A stretch of DNA of 64,000 nt from Stomorhina lunata (taxonomy: Eukaryota; Arthropoda; Insecta; Diptera; Rhiniidae). Under the pieces are notes generated by a model that did no database searches, was not told the DNA's origin, and worked only from the letters and a program-made list of their open reading frames with translations. The position numbers and the translations under genes were made by a program. The DNA lies in NCBI GenBank assembly GCA_933228675.1, contig OW121740.1:9515442-9579441 (forward strand), written 5' to 3'. Positions 49,241-60,864 of this stretch are shown in pieces. Position 1 is the stretch's first letter. Each line of letters opens with the position of its first letter.

Positions 49241-51234
49241 TGCGCCGACTAATCTCTTTGTTTTGGTCCGGTTTAAGGGACCAGCAGGGGTTTTCTCCCT
49301 TAACTTGGGTGAAAGAAAATGTAAGTGTTTGCAAATCAGTTGAATAAAAATCAAAAATGGTAAACAATTTTTTTTGTATTCATGGGGTATCATCCATATT
49401 TTTCGTCAGAATCCGGCTCGAAAGATCATCAGCAGAATCCGGCTCGAAGCGCCATAATCAGGTTGTTTTTGAAAATTGTCTATTGTGCACTTTTGTCACT
49501 AAATTATTGTTCATGACGCATTACATTCAAAACTGAAAATTCCTCAAGAGAACCTCTTTGGCACGAGTCAAACTGACTTGACCAATGGTCAAGTTAAAAA
49601 CTAAAACGAGTTTTATGAGGCAGCAACAATTTATCATGAGTTTTATAGGAAAAAAGGGGTTCAATTATCTTCTACAGGGAAGAAGTTAAATTAATGTGAC
49701 TGTGGTCAGTTTGATGGTCAGTGACACTCATAAAAGGGGTTAAATAGTGGCACACGTTTTGAATATTCAAATAAAAATTTGAATGAAATTTTGATCATTG
49801 TTTTTGACAAAATAAGGAATAAATATAAAGTATTAAAATAAAGAGTTTTTAGACAAAATAAATATATTTGAAGCTTTTTGGATATGAGTTAATATTTGCA
49901 GTAAATTGGTAATCTAGTGCTTTACACTTAGTATAAGGATTTTTTTTTTTAATTTTTTTGATTTTAGAAATATTTTTTTGAAAAAACTAAAACAAGTTTT
50001 GGTTTTGTAAATTTTTTTGAGCAGCTTGAGAAATTTCTAACGGCTTTTTTTGAAGCAAAAATTTTTGAAGTTGAACAAAAATTCTATTTTCCCATAATAT
50101 TTTCTAGGATCTTCAAGTTTTTTTGTACAAATTTTCTTAGAAATTCTTTAGAAAAAAAACCTAAATCCTTAAAATGGACGAAATGAATGAAAAGAAATAA
50201 GAACCGCTTTTGCTTAAATGCTAAGAGCGAGGATGATCAGACAAAAGGGATGAAACTTCTTCTTAACCGGACTGTGCAATAACCCTTTTGTTTGAGGCTC
50301 TAGGTCCTTTCATTGTTTGTTGTTGTTGTTAACTAATGTTGAAAGCGAGTTGTTGTTGTTTTTCATAACGTGAAAAATCTTTATCTACTGCAACCGCGAT
50401 CTGTCAAGAGAATACAATGATTAAACAAAAAAACTGGATATCAAGAAAAAAAAGGTCCAAGAAGAAACCGGTTTGGACAACAAACATTAATTTTAGAAAA
50501 GCTTAGCAAAAAAATGGAAATATCCTTAAAACCCCTTTGAAATGCATGTGAGTGTCCTTTCAGTAGAAGTAGTAGTTGTGGTAGTATGAGTTAAAAACCC
50601 AACATATGGCCTTTGGAATATGGAAAAAGGATGTTTAAAAATATTTAAGGGCTAAGTGTTAGTGTATGAGTAAAACGGTCCATGACCATAAAGAAATAAG
50701 ATCCTATTCTGGTCATTGATAACAAAGAATGATTTGCATTTTAGACTTGTTTTTTTTTTATTTCACTCTCTTCTATTTTATTTAAATTTTAATGTTTGTT
50801 TCCTGCGATTTTGAAAATTAGAAAAATTTATTATTGGACCAGTTTTTTTGTTTTCTTCTTCATTTTTGGTACAGCCAGAATGCGCCTGCTCAAAAGGGGG
50901 AATATATGTAATGAAAAGGGTTCAAAGGGATAATGCTGGTCATACATAAAACTTAACTCTTTATATACAAATAAATATGTATAAGGTTAATATGACCAAT
51001 TTTTATGTACAGAACTTATTAGCATCAGCAACAAAAGGTCAGCGGCCATTTTTTATGCTACTAAAATCTCGCTAAGGTAAAAGTCATGAACTTATATCAT
51101 TTTACATGTTTTCAAATTAACGTTCACTTTCACCCGGTTTTCGAAGAAAAAATTTTAATATAAAGAAAATTTGGTTTTAATTTAATTTCTTTCAAAAAGA
51201 AGTCTTATTTCTATAATTATAAATTTTTATAAAA
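49241..51234. other. Gene-less spacer
   Basis: Contains two copies of AGAATCCGGCTCGAA (about 49409 and 49436), TTTGGCACGAGTCAAACTGA and several TGGTCA motifs shared with the R-type flanks. 50160-50420 is less AT-rich, with GTTTGTTGTTGTTGTTAA. No frame or RNA gene recognised. Confidence 0.4.
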
Positions 51235-51775
51235 AAAATTTTTATGAAAAAATTTTAAAATTTCTATAGAAAATTTTTTGATAAAAAAAATTTCTATAGA
51301 AAATTTTTTGATAAAAAACATTCTATAGAAAATTTTTTGATAAAAAACAAATTTCTATAGAAAATTTTTTGATAAAAAAAATTTATATAGAAAATTTTTT
51401 GATAAAAAAAATTTCTATAGAAAATTTTTGATAAAAAAAATTTCTATAGAAAATTTTTTGATAAAAAAATTCTATCGAAAATTTTTTGATAAAAAAAATT
51501 TCTATTGAAAATTTTTTGATAAAAAAATTTATATAGAAAATTTTTGACAAAAAAAATTTCTATCGAAAATTTTTTGATAAAAAAAATTTCTATTGAAAAT
51601 GTTTTGATAAAAAATTTTATATAGAAAATTTTTTGATAAAAAAATGCTATCCAAAATTTTTTGATAAAAAAAATTTCTATCGAAAATTTTTTGACAAAAA
51701 AATTTCTATCGAAAATTTTTTGATAAAAAAAATTTCTATAGAAAAGTTTTTGATAAAAAAAAAATTCTACAGAAT
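51235..51775 (+). repeat. About 30-bp minisatellite array 13, forward
   Basis: About 18 units of TTTCTATAGAAAA plus TTTTTTGATAAAAAAAA, in the same orientation as array 12. Some units carry CTATCG or CTATTG in place of CTATAG. Confidence 0.9.
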
Positions 51776-54110
51776 TTTTTTTTCAAAAAATTTTCTATAT
51801 AAATTTTTTTATCAAAAAATTTTCTATAGTAATCGAAACACGTCGAGGAATTGGTTATCCCACAAACATTCTTAGAGAATTTTTTTCTTAAAAATTTTTC
51901 TATATAGAATTTTTTTCTATAAATTTTTTTTTTTATAAAAAATTTTTTTATCGAATATTTTTCTGTAGAAAATTATTTTATCAAAAATTTTTCTATAGAA
52001 AATTTTTTATCAAAAATTTTTTTATCAAAAAATTTTCTATAGAAAATTTTTTTATCAAAAATCTTTCAATACAAAAATATTTTGTCTAAAAGTTTTCTAT
52101 AGAAAAATTTTCAATATAAATTTTTTTATCAACAAATTTTCAATAGAATTTTTTTTATCAAAAATTTTCTATAGAAATTTTTGTTATCAAAAAATTTTTC
52201 AATAGAAAATTTTTTTATAGAAAAGTTTTTCAAATCAAAAATTTTCTAAGGAATTTGTTTTTCTTTTTCTATAAAAATTTGTTCATCAAAAATAATTAAT
52301 ATTAAACAAATTTACATTTTTATATTTTTTAGATAAAAAAATATTTTTTTAAATTTTCTATAGAAATTTTTGTTATCAAAAAATTTTTCAATAAAAAAAT
52401 TTTTTTATAAAAAATTTTTCAATAGAAAATTTTTTTTATCAAAATATGTTTTTCAAAAAATTCTCTATAGAATTTTTTTTTTATCAAAAAATTTTCTATA
52501 GAAATTTACTTTATCAAAAAATTTCTATAGATATTTACTTTATCATTTACTTTTTCTATAGAAAATTTTTTTATCAAAAATTTTTCTATAGAAAATTTTT
52601 TTATCAAAAATTTTTCTATAGAAAATTTTTTTATCAAAAATTTTTCTATAGAAAATTTTTTTATCAAAAATTTTTCTATAGAAAATTTTTTTATCAAAAA
52701 ATTTTCTATAGAAAATTTTTTTATCAAAAATCTTTCAATACAAAAATATTTTATCTAAAAGTTTTCTATAGAAAATTTTTCAATATAAATTTTTTTATCA
52801 AAAAATTTTCTATAGAATTTTTTTTATCAAAAATTTTCTATAGAAATTTTTATTATCAAAAAATTTTTCAATAGAAAATTTTTTTATAAAAAAGTTTTTC
52901 AAATCAAAAATTTTCTAAGGAATTTTTTTTTTCTTTAATTAACATTAAACAATTTTACATTTTTATATTTTTTAGATAAAAAAATATTTTTTAAATTTTC
53001 TATCGAAATTTTTGTTATCAAAAAATTTGTCAATAGAAAATTTTTTTATAAAAAATTTTTCTATAGAAAATTTTTTATCAAAATACAAATTTTTTTTATA
53101 AAAAATTGTTTAATAGAAAATTTTGTATCAAAAAATTTTCTATAGAAATTTTTTTTATCAAAAATTTTCTATAGAATTTTTTTTATCAACAAATTTTCTA
53201 TAGAAATTTTTTTTAACAAAAAATTTTTTATAGAAATTTTTTTATCAAAACTTTTTCTATAGAAAATTTTTTGATAAAGTAAATTTCTATTAAACATTTT
53301 TTGATAAAACAAATTTTTCTATAGAAAATTTTTTCATAAAAAATTTTTCAATAGAAAATTTTTTCATAAAAAAGTTTTTATCAAAAATTTTTAATAGAAT
53401 TTTTTTTATCAAAAACTTTTTTATAGAATTTTTTATCAAAAATTGTTCAATAGAAAAATATTTTATCAACAATTTTTCAACAAAAAAATTTTTATCAAAC
53501 ATTTTTTTTTAATGGAAAAATTTTTGTTACAAAAATTTTCTATAGAAAAATTTTTGATAAAAAAAATTTTCTTGAGATTTTTTTTGTTAATTTTCTATAG
53601 AAATTTTTTTTATGGAAAATTTTTTTAATAGAAATTTTTTTGTTAAAAAATTTCCTATAGAAAATTTTTTCAAAAAATAACAAAATTGTCGGGATGTAAA
53701 TATTATTCAAAAAGAATGAAAGGAAAATTTTTTTATCAAAAAATTTTCTACAGAAATTTTTTTTATCAAAAACTTTTCAATAGAAAAATATTTTATTAAT
53801 TTTATCAACAATTTTTCTATAAAAATTTTTTTTATCAAAAATTTTTCAATACAAAATTTTTTATCAATAATTTTTCTACAGAAATATTTTATTAAAAAAT
53901 ATTTCAATAGAAAGTTTTTTTATAAAAAAATTTTCAAAAATTTCAAAAAAATTTTCAAAAATTTCAAAAAAATTTTCTATAGACATTTTTTTTCCAAAAA
54001 TTTTTCTGCAGAAAATTTTTTTCTCAAGAGTTTTTCTATACAAAATATTTTTCTTAGAAAAAATTTTTCGATAAAAATAATTTTTTATAGAAAATTCTTT
54101 CAAGTTCCAG
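51776..54110 (-). repeat. 29-bp minisatellite array 14, reverse
   Basis: Units read TTTTTTTATCAAAAA plus TTTTCTATAGAAAA, the reverse complement of arrays 12 and 13. Orientation flips abruptly near 51775. A block of about 370 bp starting near 52055 (TCTTTCAATACAAAAATA, later TTCTAAGGAATT and TTACATTTTTATATTTTTT) recurs 669 bp downstream. The inverted 11.4-kb motif lies at 51831-51872. A short non-array island is at about 53680-53725. Confidence 0.9.
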
Positions 54111-55550
54111 TTGAAGCTTTTAATACTAATTTTTCCAAGTTTCACTAATGATAGTGATATTTACGAAAATTGCAAATAGTCTTCGGCTTCTGGTGGTAGC
54201 AGAAGTCCACACAACTTCTTATTTTCTAAGAGAAATGTTAAAATCTTTAAAAGGTCTTGACTGTTAAAGCTCTGGTAAATATAACATCCAAGTTCCCTCC
54301 AACCGGATCTCTTACTATTTAAATTACATTTGGAGTTTGTTTAAGAAAAAGTCCACACAACTTCTCATTTCACGACAGAAATTCTTTAGAATTTTTAATA
54401 TTAAATGACTGTAAAGTCAGAATAGTAATACTTCAAAGCTTTATTGTCTTCTTTTAAGATTTGCATTGATTTTTATTTTTCAATGGTCCCTCGAACCGGA
54501 TCAATTTTTTATTAAAAAGAAAAATACTCACGAGTTTTGTGTTTGTTAATTTTGCTCAATTTTATCAAACTATTATCATCAAATACCCATATGTTCTTCG
54601 CGCGTTCCTGACCATCATTTGCTCTTTTCTGAATATCCTTAAAGTTGTGGTCAGTTGTACCCTTTGTTAAGATTTGTTTATACTTAAGATGTTTCATTAA
54701 ACCGGTTGCGCTAATCCCTTGACCATTTCAAATTAAGTAAGACGCGTGCCAAAATGACCACTGGCTACTTAAGAATTGAAATATTAAAACAATGCACCCC
54801 AACCCTCCCATATATAAGTGTAAAACCAAGAAACTTTAACAGTTGATTAACATTTTAATTACGGTCATTACTTCAAAAAATATTTAATCAAAATTGTTGA
54901 TGTCACTGACCCACACTGATTCGTCCCATAGAAAAAACTCCTTTTTCTTTCCAGATATGTTCGCCTTTCTTTTATCCGGTCGGCCTACTTCAAATGAAAC
55001 TCCCTTAAATGTACAGTATTTTTACAATTTTTTAGAAAATTTTATTTTTTTCAAATAGGTTTGGAAAAAGGATCATAAAAATTGTATTTTCGATTGGAAT
55101 ACAATTTCCTTATACAAGTTTGACAATGACATCATGGTTAATAATACGACGTTAAAAACTTTACAATGCAAAGAAAAAAACTATGAAAAAAAATGGTATA
55201 CATTATGGCAAATTTCAATTTTTTTCGAAAAACTGTTAAATTAAATGGACTCGGAAAAGTATATAAAACGAGATCCCATTTCGTTTAACATCTAAGGATA
55301 TATTTTGAAATGTTGTCTTAATAGCGCATATAGAATAGTAAGAATAAAAGCACCGTTTTTTGAGTTATGCCCTTTTTAAAAAATGTTTATTTTAGAAAAA
55401 TTTTTTAAAAGTAGTTGGCTTTGTTATGAGATTAATTTTTATTATCGCCTGTTTTAAGAAATTTATAAACATTATATTAAAAAATGGTAAATATATATAA
55501 CAAAACTTTATTTAGTGTTTGGGTTAGATCCCCGGGAAAGAAAAGAGTAA
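54111..55550. other. Gene-less spacer, right flank of the third inverted arrangement
   Basis: 54690-54775 mirrors 45382-45455. AGTCCACACAACTTCT occurs twice (about 54204 and 54350), and the surrounding sequence (CC...AACCGGATC) repeats too, so about 145 bp is tandemly duplicated here. The rest is AT-rich without coding signals. Confidence 0.5.
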
Positions 55551-57324
55551 GTGCAGTCAGTGCTTGCTTATTTAGAAGAGAAATTAAAAAATGAAGAAAA
55601 TGTTTGTAAAAAAGAAATAAAAATTAAAACCATGCGAGTTTTAAGCAAATTTAGCAAAAAGTGGCTGGATTCAAATAGAACCAAAAGTCGGTTTTTAAAA
55701 GAAAATAAAAATTTTTTGGATAAAATATTTGTTACTTATAATAAGGTAAGTGTTTTTGTCACGTTTACTATAACTGACTAGTACCTGGTTGACCGAGCCT
55801 TGCTCGGGGCTTTATGATAAGCATTTTGAGGCAAATTTTAAAGTTTTTATATATTTTATTTTATACAGTTACAGTTTAACTCATTTTAAATAATTTTGAA
55901 AATTGGTCATACCAACAGAAACCTCCTCATGCGCAACAACTTTGCTAAAGATTATAGTCTGATCAAATGCACAGTTTACGATTTAATTCATTTTGAGTAC
56001 TTTTCAGTGGCGCCGCCTGAAGTCGTTCATACCACTAAGAAACCTTCACCTGCTTATGCGTAACAACTTTGCTTATGATCATAACATGATCAAATGCACA
56101 GTTTATGATTTAATTCACTTATAGTCTGATCAAATGCACAGTTTACGATTTAATTCATTTTGAGTAATATCAGTGGCGCCACCTGTCGGACTTTGGTCAT
56201 TCCAATTAATAAACCTTCGTCGGATTATCCGCAATAACTTTGCTAAAAATTATAGCATGATTAAATGAACAGTTTACGATTAAATTGACTTTAAGTAAAT
56301 TTCAGTGGCGCCACCTGTTGAAATTTCTTCATACCAACTAAGAAACCTTCGTCGGCTCATGTGCAACAACATTGCTAAAGATTATAGCATGATTTTATGT
56401 ACAGCTTACGATTAAATTGACTTTAAGTAATTTTCAGTAGCGCCACCTGTCGGAAATTATTCACACCAATTAAAAAGCATTCGCCGGCTCATGCGCTACA
56501 ACTTTGCAAAAGAACATAGTATGATCAAATGTACAGTTTACGATTTAATTAATTTTTAGTAATTTTCAGTGGCGCCACCTGTCGGAAATTCGGTTTACCA
56601 ACTTAAAAACCTCCGCCGGCTTATCCGCAACATCTTTGCTAAAGAGCATAACATGATCAAATTCACAGTTTACTATTCTATAAAGAACATACATACAGAC
56701 AAACATTCATTTGTTTTAAAGTTATAACATTACTAATTTTTTCCCCTTTTTATCCCCTAATTTGAAAAAGTTCCATATGCATAATTGGTACTTCTTTGGT
56801 ACCAATTTATTACATTTTGGTACCAATTTTATTAGAAAGCAGTTAACATAATTTTCCTATTCATATTACTTTTGTAGATGTTAAGTTATCAGTTTATCCC
56901 TTTTTTACACATTTTGGCCACAAAATCAAAAAAGTACCAAATACGTGTTCAATATTTCTTTCACATCTATTGATTGCAGTACAAAGTTTCTTTCTATATT
57001 CCTTAGTTTAAAATATAAGAGTGGGTTAAAAAGGTACCAAAAAAACTATTTTCACCCTTTTTTACCCCTTATCGGACATAGTTTCAAAAAAGTACCAAAC
57101 ACCTGTCCGTTTATTTTCATAGCTGTTTAAAACGTAATTTAAATTTTGTTTCTATACCTATTACTTAAGGAGATATAGCGTTTTCGATTTTTTCCCCTTT
57201 TTACCCATTTTTACCCTCTTAGAGGCAAAGGTTCCAAAAGTCCCTTCTTCTTCGACCTATACATCAAAGAAGATACCCACTGTCCAAATTTTATCAAAAT
57301 CGTTAGAGCCGTTTTCGAGATAGT

Positions 57325-57373
<49 letters not shown>

Positions 57374-57670
57374 CAATTATTGCTCGTTTAAGAATATAAG
57401 ATATGATTGAAATTGTTACTCCAAAAAGGATAATGTCGGAGGTAGACCTAAAAAGACGTTCCAAGATTTGAGCGATAAGTCTAAATATAACAGAGTAAAG
57501 AACTTAGTACAAGATTATACAAAGACTTGATGACAAAACTTCTAATTTCGTCTGATCCACTAGTGACGTTCAATAGGGTATCAACAAAATCAACCAATAT
57601 CTTTCACAATTTTCAAGAAATCCGTGACTATATATTAGAAAATACAGAAGCGGAAGAAGAATTTCGTTAA
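55551..57670 (+). pseudogene. Remnant of a split gene (GRPKK-motif protein)
   Basis: The first coding piece (about 55557-55745) encodes a Lys-rich segment including KKWLDSNRTKSRFLKEN and ends at a consensus donor AAG|GTAAGT. The second piece (57429-57527) continues in the same phase as DNVGGRPKKTFQDLSDKSK. The Gly-Arg-Pro, Phe, Asp-Leu-Ser and Ser-Lys pattern recalls uncharacterised multi-copy arthropod proteins. A TGA follows at 57528, but a neighbouring frame stays open from about 57533 to TAA at 57668-57670, ending NTEAEEEFR, so at least one frameshift is likely. No clear start ATG: a TAA lies just upstream at 55548. The implied intron (55746-57428) is almost entirely Helitron-like copy C; without it about 60 nt remain, a normal fly intron size. 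I cannot name the function. Confidence 0.45.
55780..57402 (-). mobile_element. Helitron-like non-autonomous element, copy C (reverse)
   Basis: The only copy with both ends and no interruption. In reverse it starts TCTTATATTCTTAAACGAGC (end at 57402), has a (TA)n at about 57330-57373, the GACTATCTCGAAAACGG body, a minisatellite of about 132-bp units (about 55900-56690), and finishes with the perfect CCGAGC-AAG-GCTCGG hairpin and CCAGGTAC at 55780. It is clearly more diverged from A and B than they are from each other. It sits in the presumed short intron, antisense to the gene remnant. Confidence 0.8.
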
Positions 57671-58422
57671 TAATTATAAGTTTTCTGTTTTTTTTTTGTT
57701 CCTGTTTAAAATTATTAATATATAATTAAAACTCAGTACATAAAACAAATATGTATCTAATAAAAAATATGTAAAAAATTTAGTAGCGCCATCTAGCTAT
57801 CTTTACTATTAGAAACTGCTTTGATCCTTTATCTGCGCTGGGGTTTAAGTACATGGGTTTGCCCCTAATTTGATCAGAAACACTCAAGAAATAATTTTTG
57901 TAAAAAAAGATTTTGCTTAATTCAGCACATTATGGCAACACTGGAAATATGAAAAATCTAATGTATTTATATTATATTTACACTAGTTATACGAAATCCT
58001 CGAAATAAATACAAAATTTATATGTTTATAAAAGGAAAATGTATTATGGGCGATTTTTGGAAATTATACTGATCCCTTGCGGGCAAAATATCTGGATATT
58101 TTTAAATTTTATTTTATATTTTTTCTAACTGAGCTAAGATCTATTCATACTGCAAATTTCATCGCTGTAAATTTATTCCTTCTAGTTTTTTCCAATTTTA
58201 CTATGGGCTCAAATCACTGTGTGACCTTAACTTTTTATCGAAAAATTATCTTCTGGATAAATGTGGATTGATACCAACCCATGTGAGATTAAAGAGCTTT
58301 CGTCCAATGTATTACGAAAAGGTGTTAATTTTAACCTGAAACAGTAATCAGTTAATATTTCTTTAAGAACGATTTCGGCCAGTCTATCAAAGACAATGGC
58401 GAAATGATAATGAAAAGTTTGT
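57671..58422. other. Gene-less spacer
   Basis: AT-rich complex sequence with a GTAGCGCCATCTAGC string at about 57782 and ATGGCAACACTGG near 57931, the latter resembling the inverted T-block end. No supported gene. Confidence 0.4.
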
Positions 58423-58753
58423 GTTTAACACGTGCCGGAAACATCTTTAATAATTTCAAAATCTCTTTTAAAATTGTAGTGGTCAGTTTTTTTAAACCCT
58501 TTCCTGACTTAAAACTTTCTTTCTCTTAGACCATTTTTTTAAATTTTTTCACGCGTGCCGGAAACAAATTTAATTTGATTAAGACATTTTAGTGGTCAGT
58601 TAATTTCAAACCCTTTCTTAGGACTTTCTCTCTAAAACCAGTTTTGTAATTCTCTATTAGCAGCAAAAAAAACGAAAGTCATCTTGACAAAATGTTAAAC
58701 AAATGACCAGTGGCTACCTAAGGATATTTAGGGGAAGTGCTTTTTAACAGCTT
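58423..58753 (+). repeat. R block, copy 2 (left arm of the fourth inverted duplication)
   Basis: GTTTAACACGTGCCGGAAAC through TTTTTAACAGCTT, mirrored by 62860-63098. It contains its own tandem duplication: CGTGCCGGAAAC at 58431 and 58554, a 123-bp period absent from the right arm. The arm continues after the inserted INE-1-like element at 59468. Confidence 0.75.
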
Positions 58754-59467
58754 GTTATACCCTTCACCACCATAGGTGGAAAGGGTATTATAAGTTTGTG
58801 CTGATGTTTGTAACGCATAGAAATATTTGTCTTAGACCCACCTTTTAGTATACCAATAGGCTTAGAATCACTTTCTGAGTCGATTTAGCGATGTCCGTCC
58901 GTCCGTCCGTCTGGCTGGCTGGACCCCCATGTAAACCTTGTAATCAAACTACAGGTCGCAATTCTAAAGATAATTTGATGAAATTTGGCACAGATCATTT
59001 TTTTGATAATGGGACCATGGCTATTGAATTTGGTCAAAATCGGTCCATTATTTATGGTACCTCCCATAGGTCCCACTTCCCGGAATTGCTATATTGGCCA
59101 CAAATATCAATATTTTTTCATGAAATTTAAAACAAATACTGCTTAAGTCAACTAAAATCACTGTACCAAATTTCGTTGAAATCGGTCCACATTTGACCAT
59201 AGCTCCCATACAAATTCTTCTTTAAAAACGCACTAAATGAGACAAAAAATCACTAAAACACTCGTAAATCTAAAGATAATGGAAATTTTGAGTCTATTTT
59301 TTGCATACATAACAGGTTGAATATATAAGTTTTGAGAAAATGTTTGTATGATGGCAAAATTTAGCAAATATTTGTCTTTACACAGGAAAAATAACACCTT
59401 TGACCTTAGTGGTGAAGGGTATCGTATAGTCGGCTTGACCGACTATATCGCTTTCTTACTTGTTTTT
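58754..59467 (+). mobile_element. INE-1/DINE-1-like element, copy 2
   Basis: Well preserved: 5' TATACCCTTCACCACCATAG with complementary GGTGGAAAGGGTA, an internal (GTCC)n then (GGCT)n microsatellite at 58893-58921, the 3' subterminal inverse AGTGGTGAAGGGTATCG, the hairpin TATAGTCGG-CTTGA-CCGACTATA and the tail CTTTCTTACTTGTTTTT. No protein. The flanks (AACAGCTT and TATAAATTAGCAT) are contiguous in the mirrored arm (AACAGCTTCTTTTACATAAA, reverse strand near 62854), which is the empty site. Confidence 0.88.
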
Positions 59468-59595
59468 ATATAAATTAGCATTATTCGTATTCAAATGTTT
59501 TATCTTTTACACCTCTCAGTTGTGTTGAAATCTTTAAGAGTCTTCTTATGACAATTTATTATATGATGACCATTACATCCTAAAAAAATTAACAC
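59468..59595 (+). repeat. Left arm of the fourth inverted duplication, distal part
   Basis: ATAAATTAGCATTATTCGTA, then CACCTCTCAGTTGTGTTGA and GAGTCTTCTTATGAC. Mirrored in 62730-62855 (ATAAATTAGCATCTTTGGTA on the reverse strand). Similarity fades towards 59595. Confidence 0.65.
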
Positions 59596-59745
59596 ACACA
59601 CACATTAAAGGAAATTAAAAATATATTTGAAAAACGGACAATGGACAACAAAAGTGCCTTTTTATTTAACTAATAGAGAAAGAAATAACTTATTTGAAAT
59701 CATTTAAGTAGAGGAGAATAAAAAGTACTATAATTTTTGAAACTA

Positions 59746-60842
59746 TTGGGTTGCCCAAAAAGTAATTGCGGATTTTTTAAAAGAAAGTAAATGCATTTTT
59801 AATAAAACTTAGAATGAACTTTAATCAAATATATAATTGCCATTTTGTTCGATAACCTTTTGCCATCTTCCCGGCAAATTTAGTATTCCACGCTCATAGA
59901 ACTTCTGGCCTTTATCTGCAAAAAACTGAACCAAGTGCGATTTTATAGCCTCATCATTGCCGAAAGTTTTACCATTTAAGGAGTTCTGCAAAAATCGAAA
60001 TAAATGGTAGTCTAATGGTGCAAGGTCAGGGCTATATGGTGGATGCATCAAAAGCCAAGCTCACTCAGTTTTTGGCGAGTGACCAAATATGTGTGTGGTC
60101 TGGCGTTGTCATGATGGAATACGACACCTTTACGATTGACCAATTCTGGTCGCTTCTCCTTAATGGCTGTATTCAATTTGTCCAATTGTTGACAGTAAAC
60201 ATCCGAATTAATCGTTTGGTTCCTTGGAAGCAGCTCAAAATATACCACACCCTTCCAATCCCACCGAACAGACAGCATAACCTTCTTTTGGTGGATATCA
60301 GCCTTTGAAGTGGTTTGAGCTGGTTCACCATGCTTGGAACATGATCGTTTTCGACTAACGTTGTTGTAAACAATCCATTTTTCATCTCCAGTTATGATTC
60401 GTTTTAAAAACGGATCGAATTCATTGCGTTTAAGGTGCATATCACAAGCGTTGATTCGGTTTGTTAAATGAATTTCTTTCAATACATGTGGTACCCAAAT
60501 ATCAAGCTTTTTCACCAGTCTAAGACTTTTTATGTGATAATAAACGGTTGATTTTGGTATATTTAATTTCTCTCCTATCTCACGCTCAGTTACATGACGA
60601 TCCAATTCGATTAATGCTTTGATTTGGTCATCATCAACTTCATTTGGCCGACCTGAACGTGGCTCATTTTTAAGTGAAAAATCTCCAGAACGAAATTTGC
60701 GAAACCAATTTTGACACTGTCTTTCTTTTAAGGCTTTATCACCATACACATCTCGTAACTTTTTAGCAACCTGCTCTGCGTTTTTTCCTTTACGGAAATA
60801 ATAAAGTAAAATATGACGAAAATGCTCCTTTGTGTGCTCCAT
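59746..60842 (-). mobile_element. Mariner element (DD34D), 5' end truncated
   Basis: The 3' terminal repeat TTGGGTTGCCCAAAAAGTAA starts at 59746, preceded by a TA at 59744-59745. The transposase frame occupies the rest. No inverse copy of that terminal repeat follows the start codon: 60843 onwards soon becomes AAAGCTTTCCTATAGG-type repeat sequence. The 5' untranslated region and left terminus therefore appear to be lost, and the element should be immobile. Confidence 0.88.
59821..60842 (-). pseudogene. Mariner transposase, one frameshift
   Basis: Cut-and-paste transposase of the mariner family (SETMAR-like). The first 264 codons (60842 down to 60051) carry the N-terminal HTH (RQCQNWFRKFRSGDF at about 41-55), the GRP linker at 65-67, the second HTH (STVYYHIKSL at about 98-107), WVPHVL at about 116-121, the first catalytic Asp in TGDEKW (D153) and the second in HHDNARPH (D245). 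The frame is then lost, and the last 76 codons resume one frame over with HPPYSPDLAPLDYHLF, whose APLD aspartate is the third catalytic residue, ending NGNYIFD. The family's DD34D spacing is restored if 7 nt were deleted at the junction (about 60050). It cannot make a working enzyme as it stands. All three aspartates are present, so decay looks recent. Confidence 0.93.
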
Positions 60843-60864
60843 AAAAAGGTCGCCAAACTTTCAA

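Noticed and set aside
46495..54145. Numerous Phe/Lys/Ile-rich minus- and plus-strand frames
   Set aside because: 29-bp minisatellites rich in A and T runs; interrupted at irregular units and unrelated to any domain.
58885..59130. Open frames on both strands in the INE-1-like element (also 46073-46258 in the other copy)
   Set aside because: They follow the GTCC microsatellite and conserved element body. This element class is non-coding, and the two copies do not share an intact frame.
60015..60385. Open frames on the plus strand and in other minus-strand registers inside the mariner element
   Set aside because: Shadows of the transposase frame.
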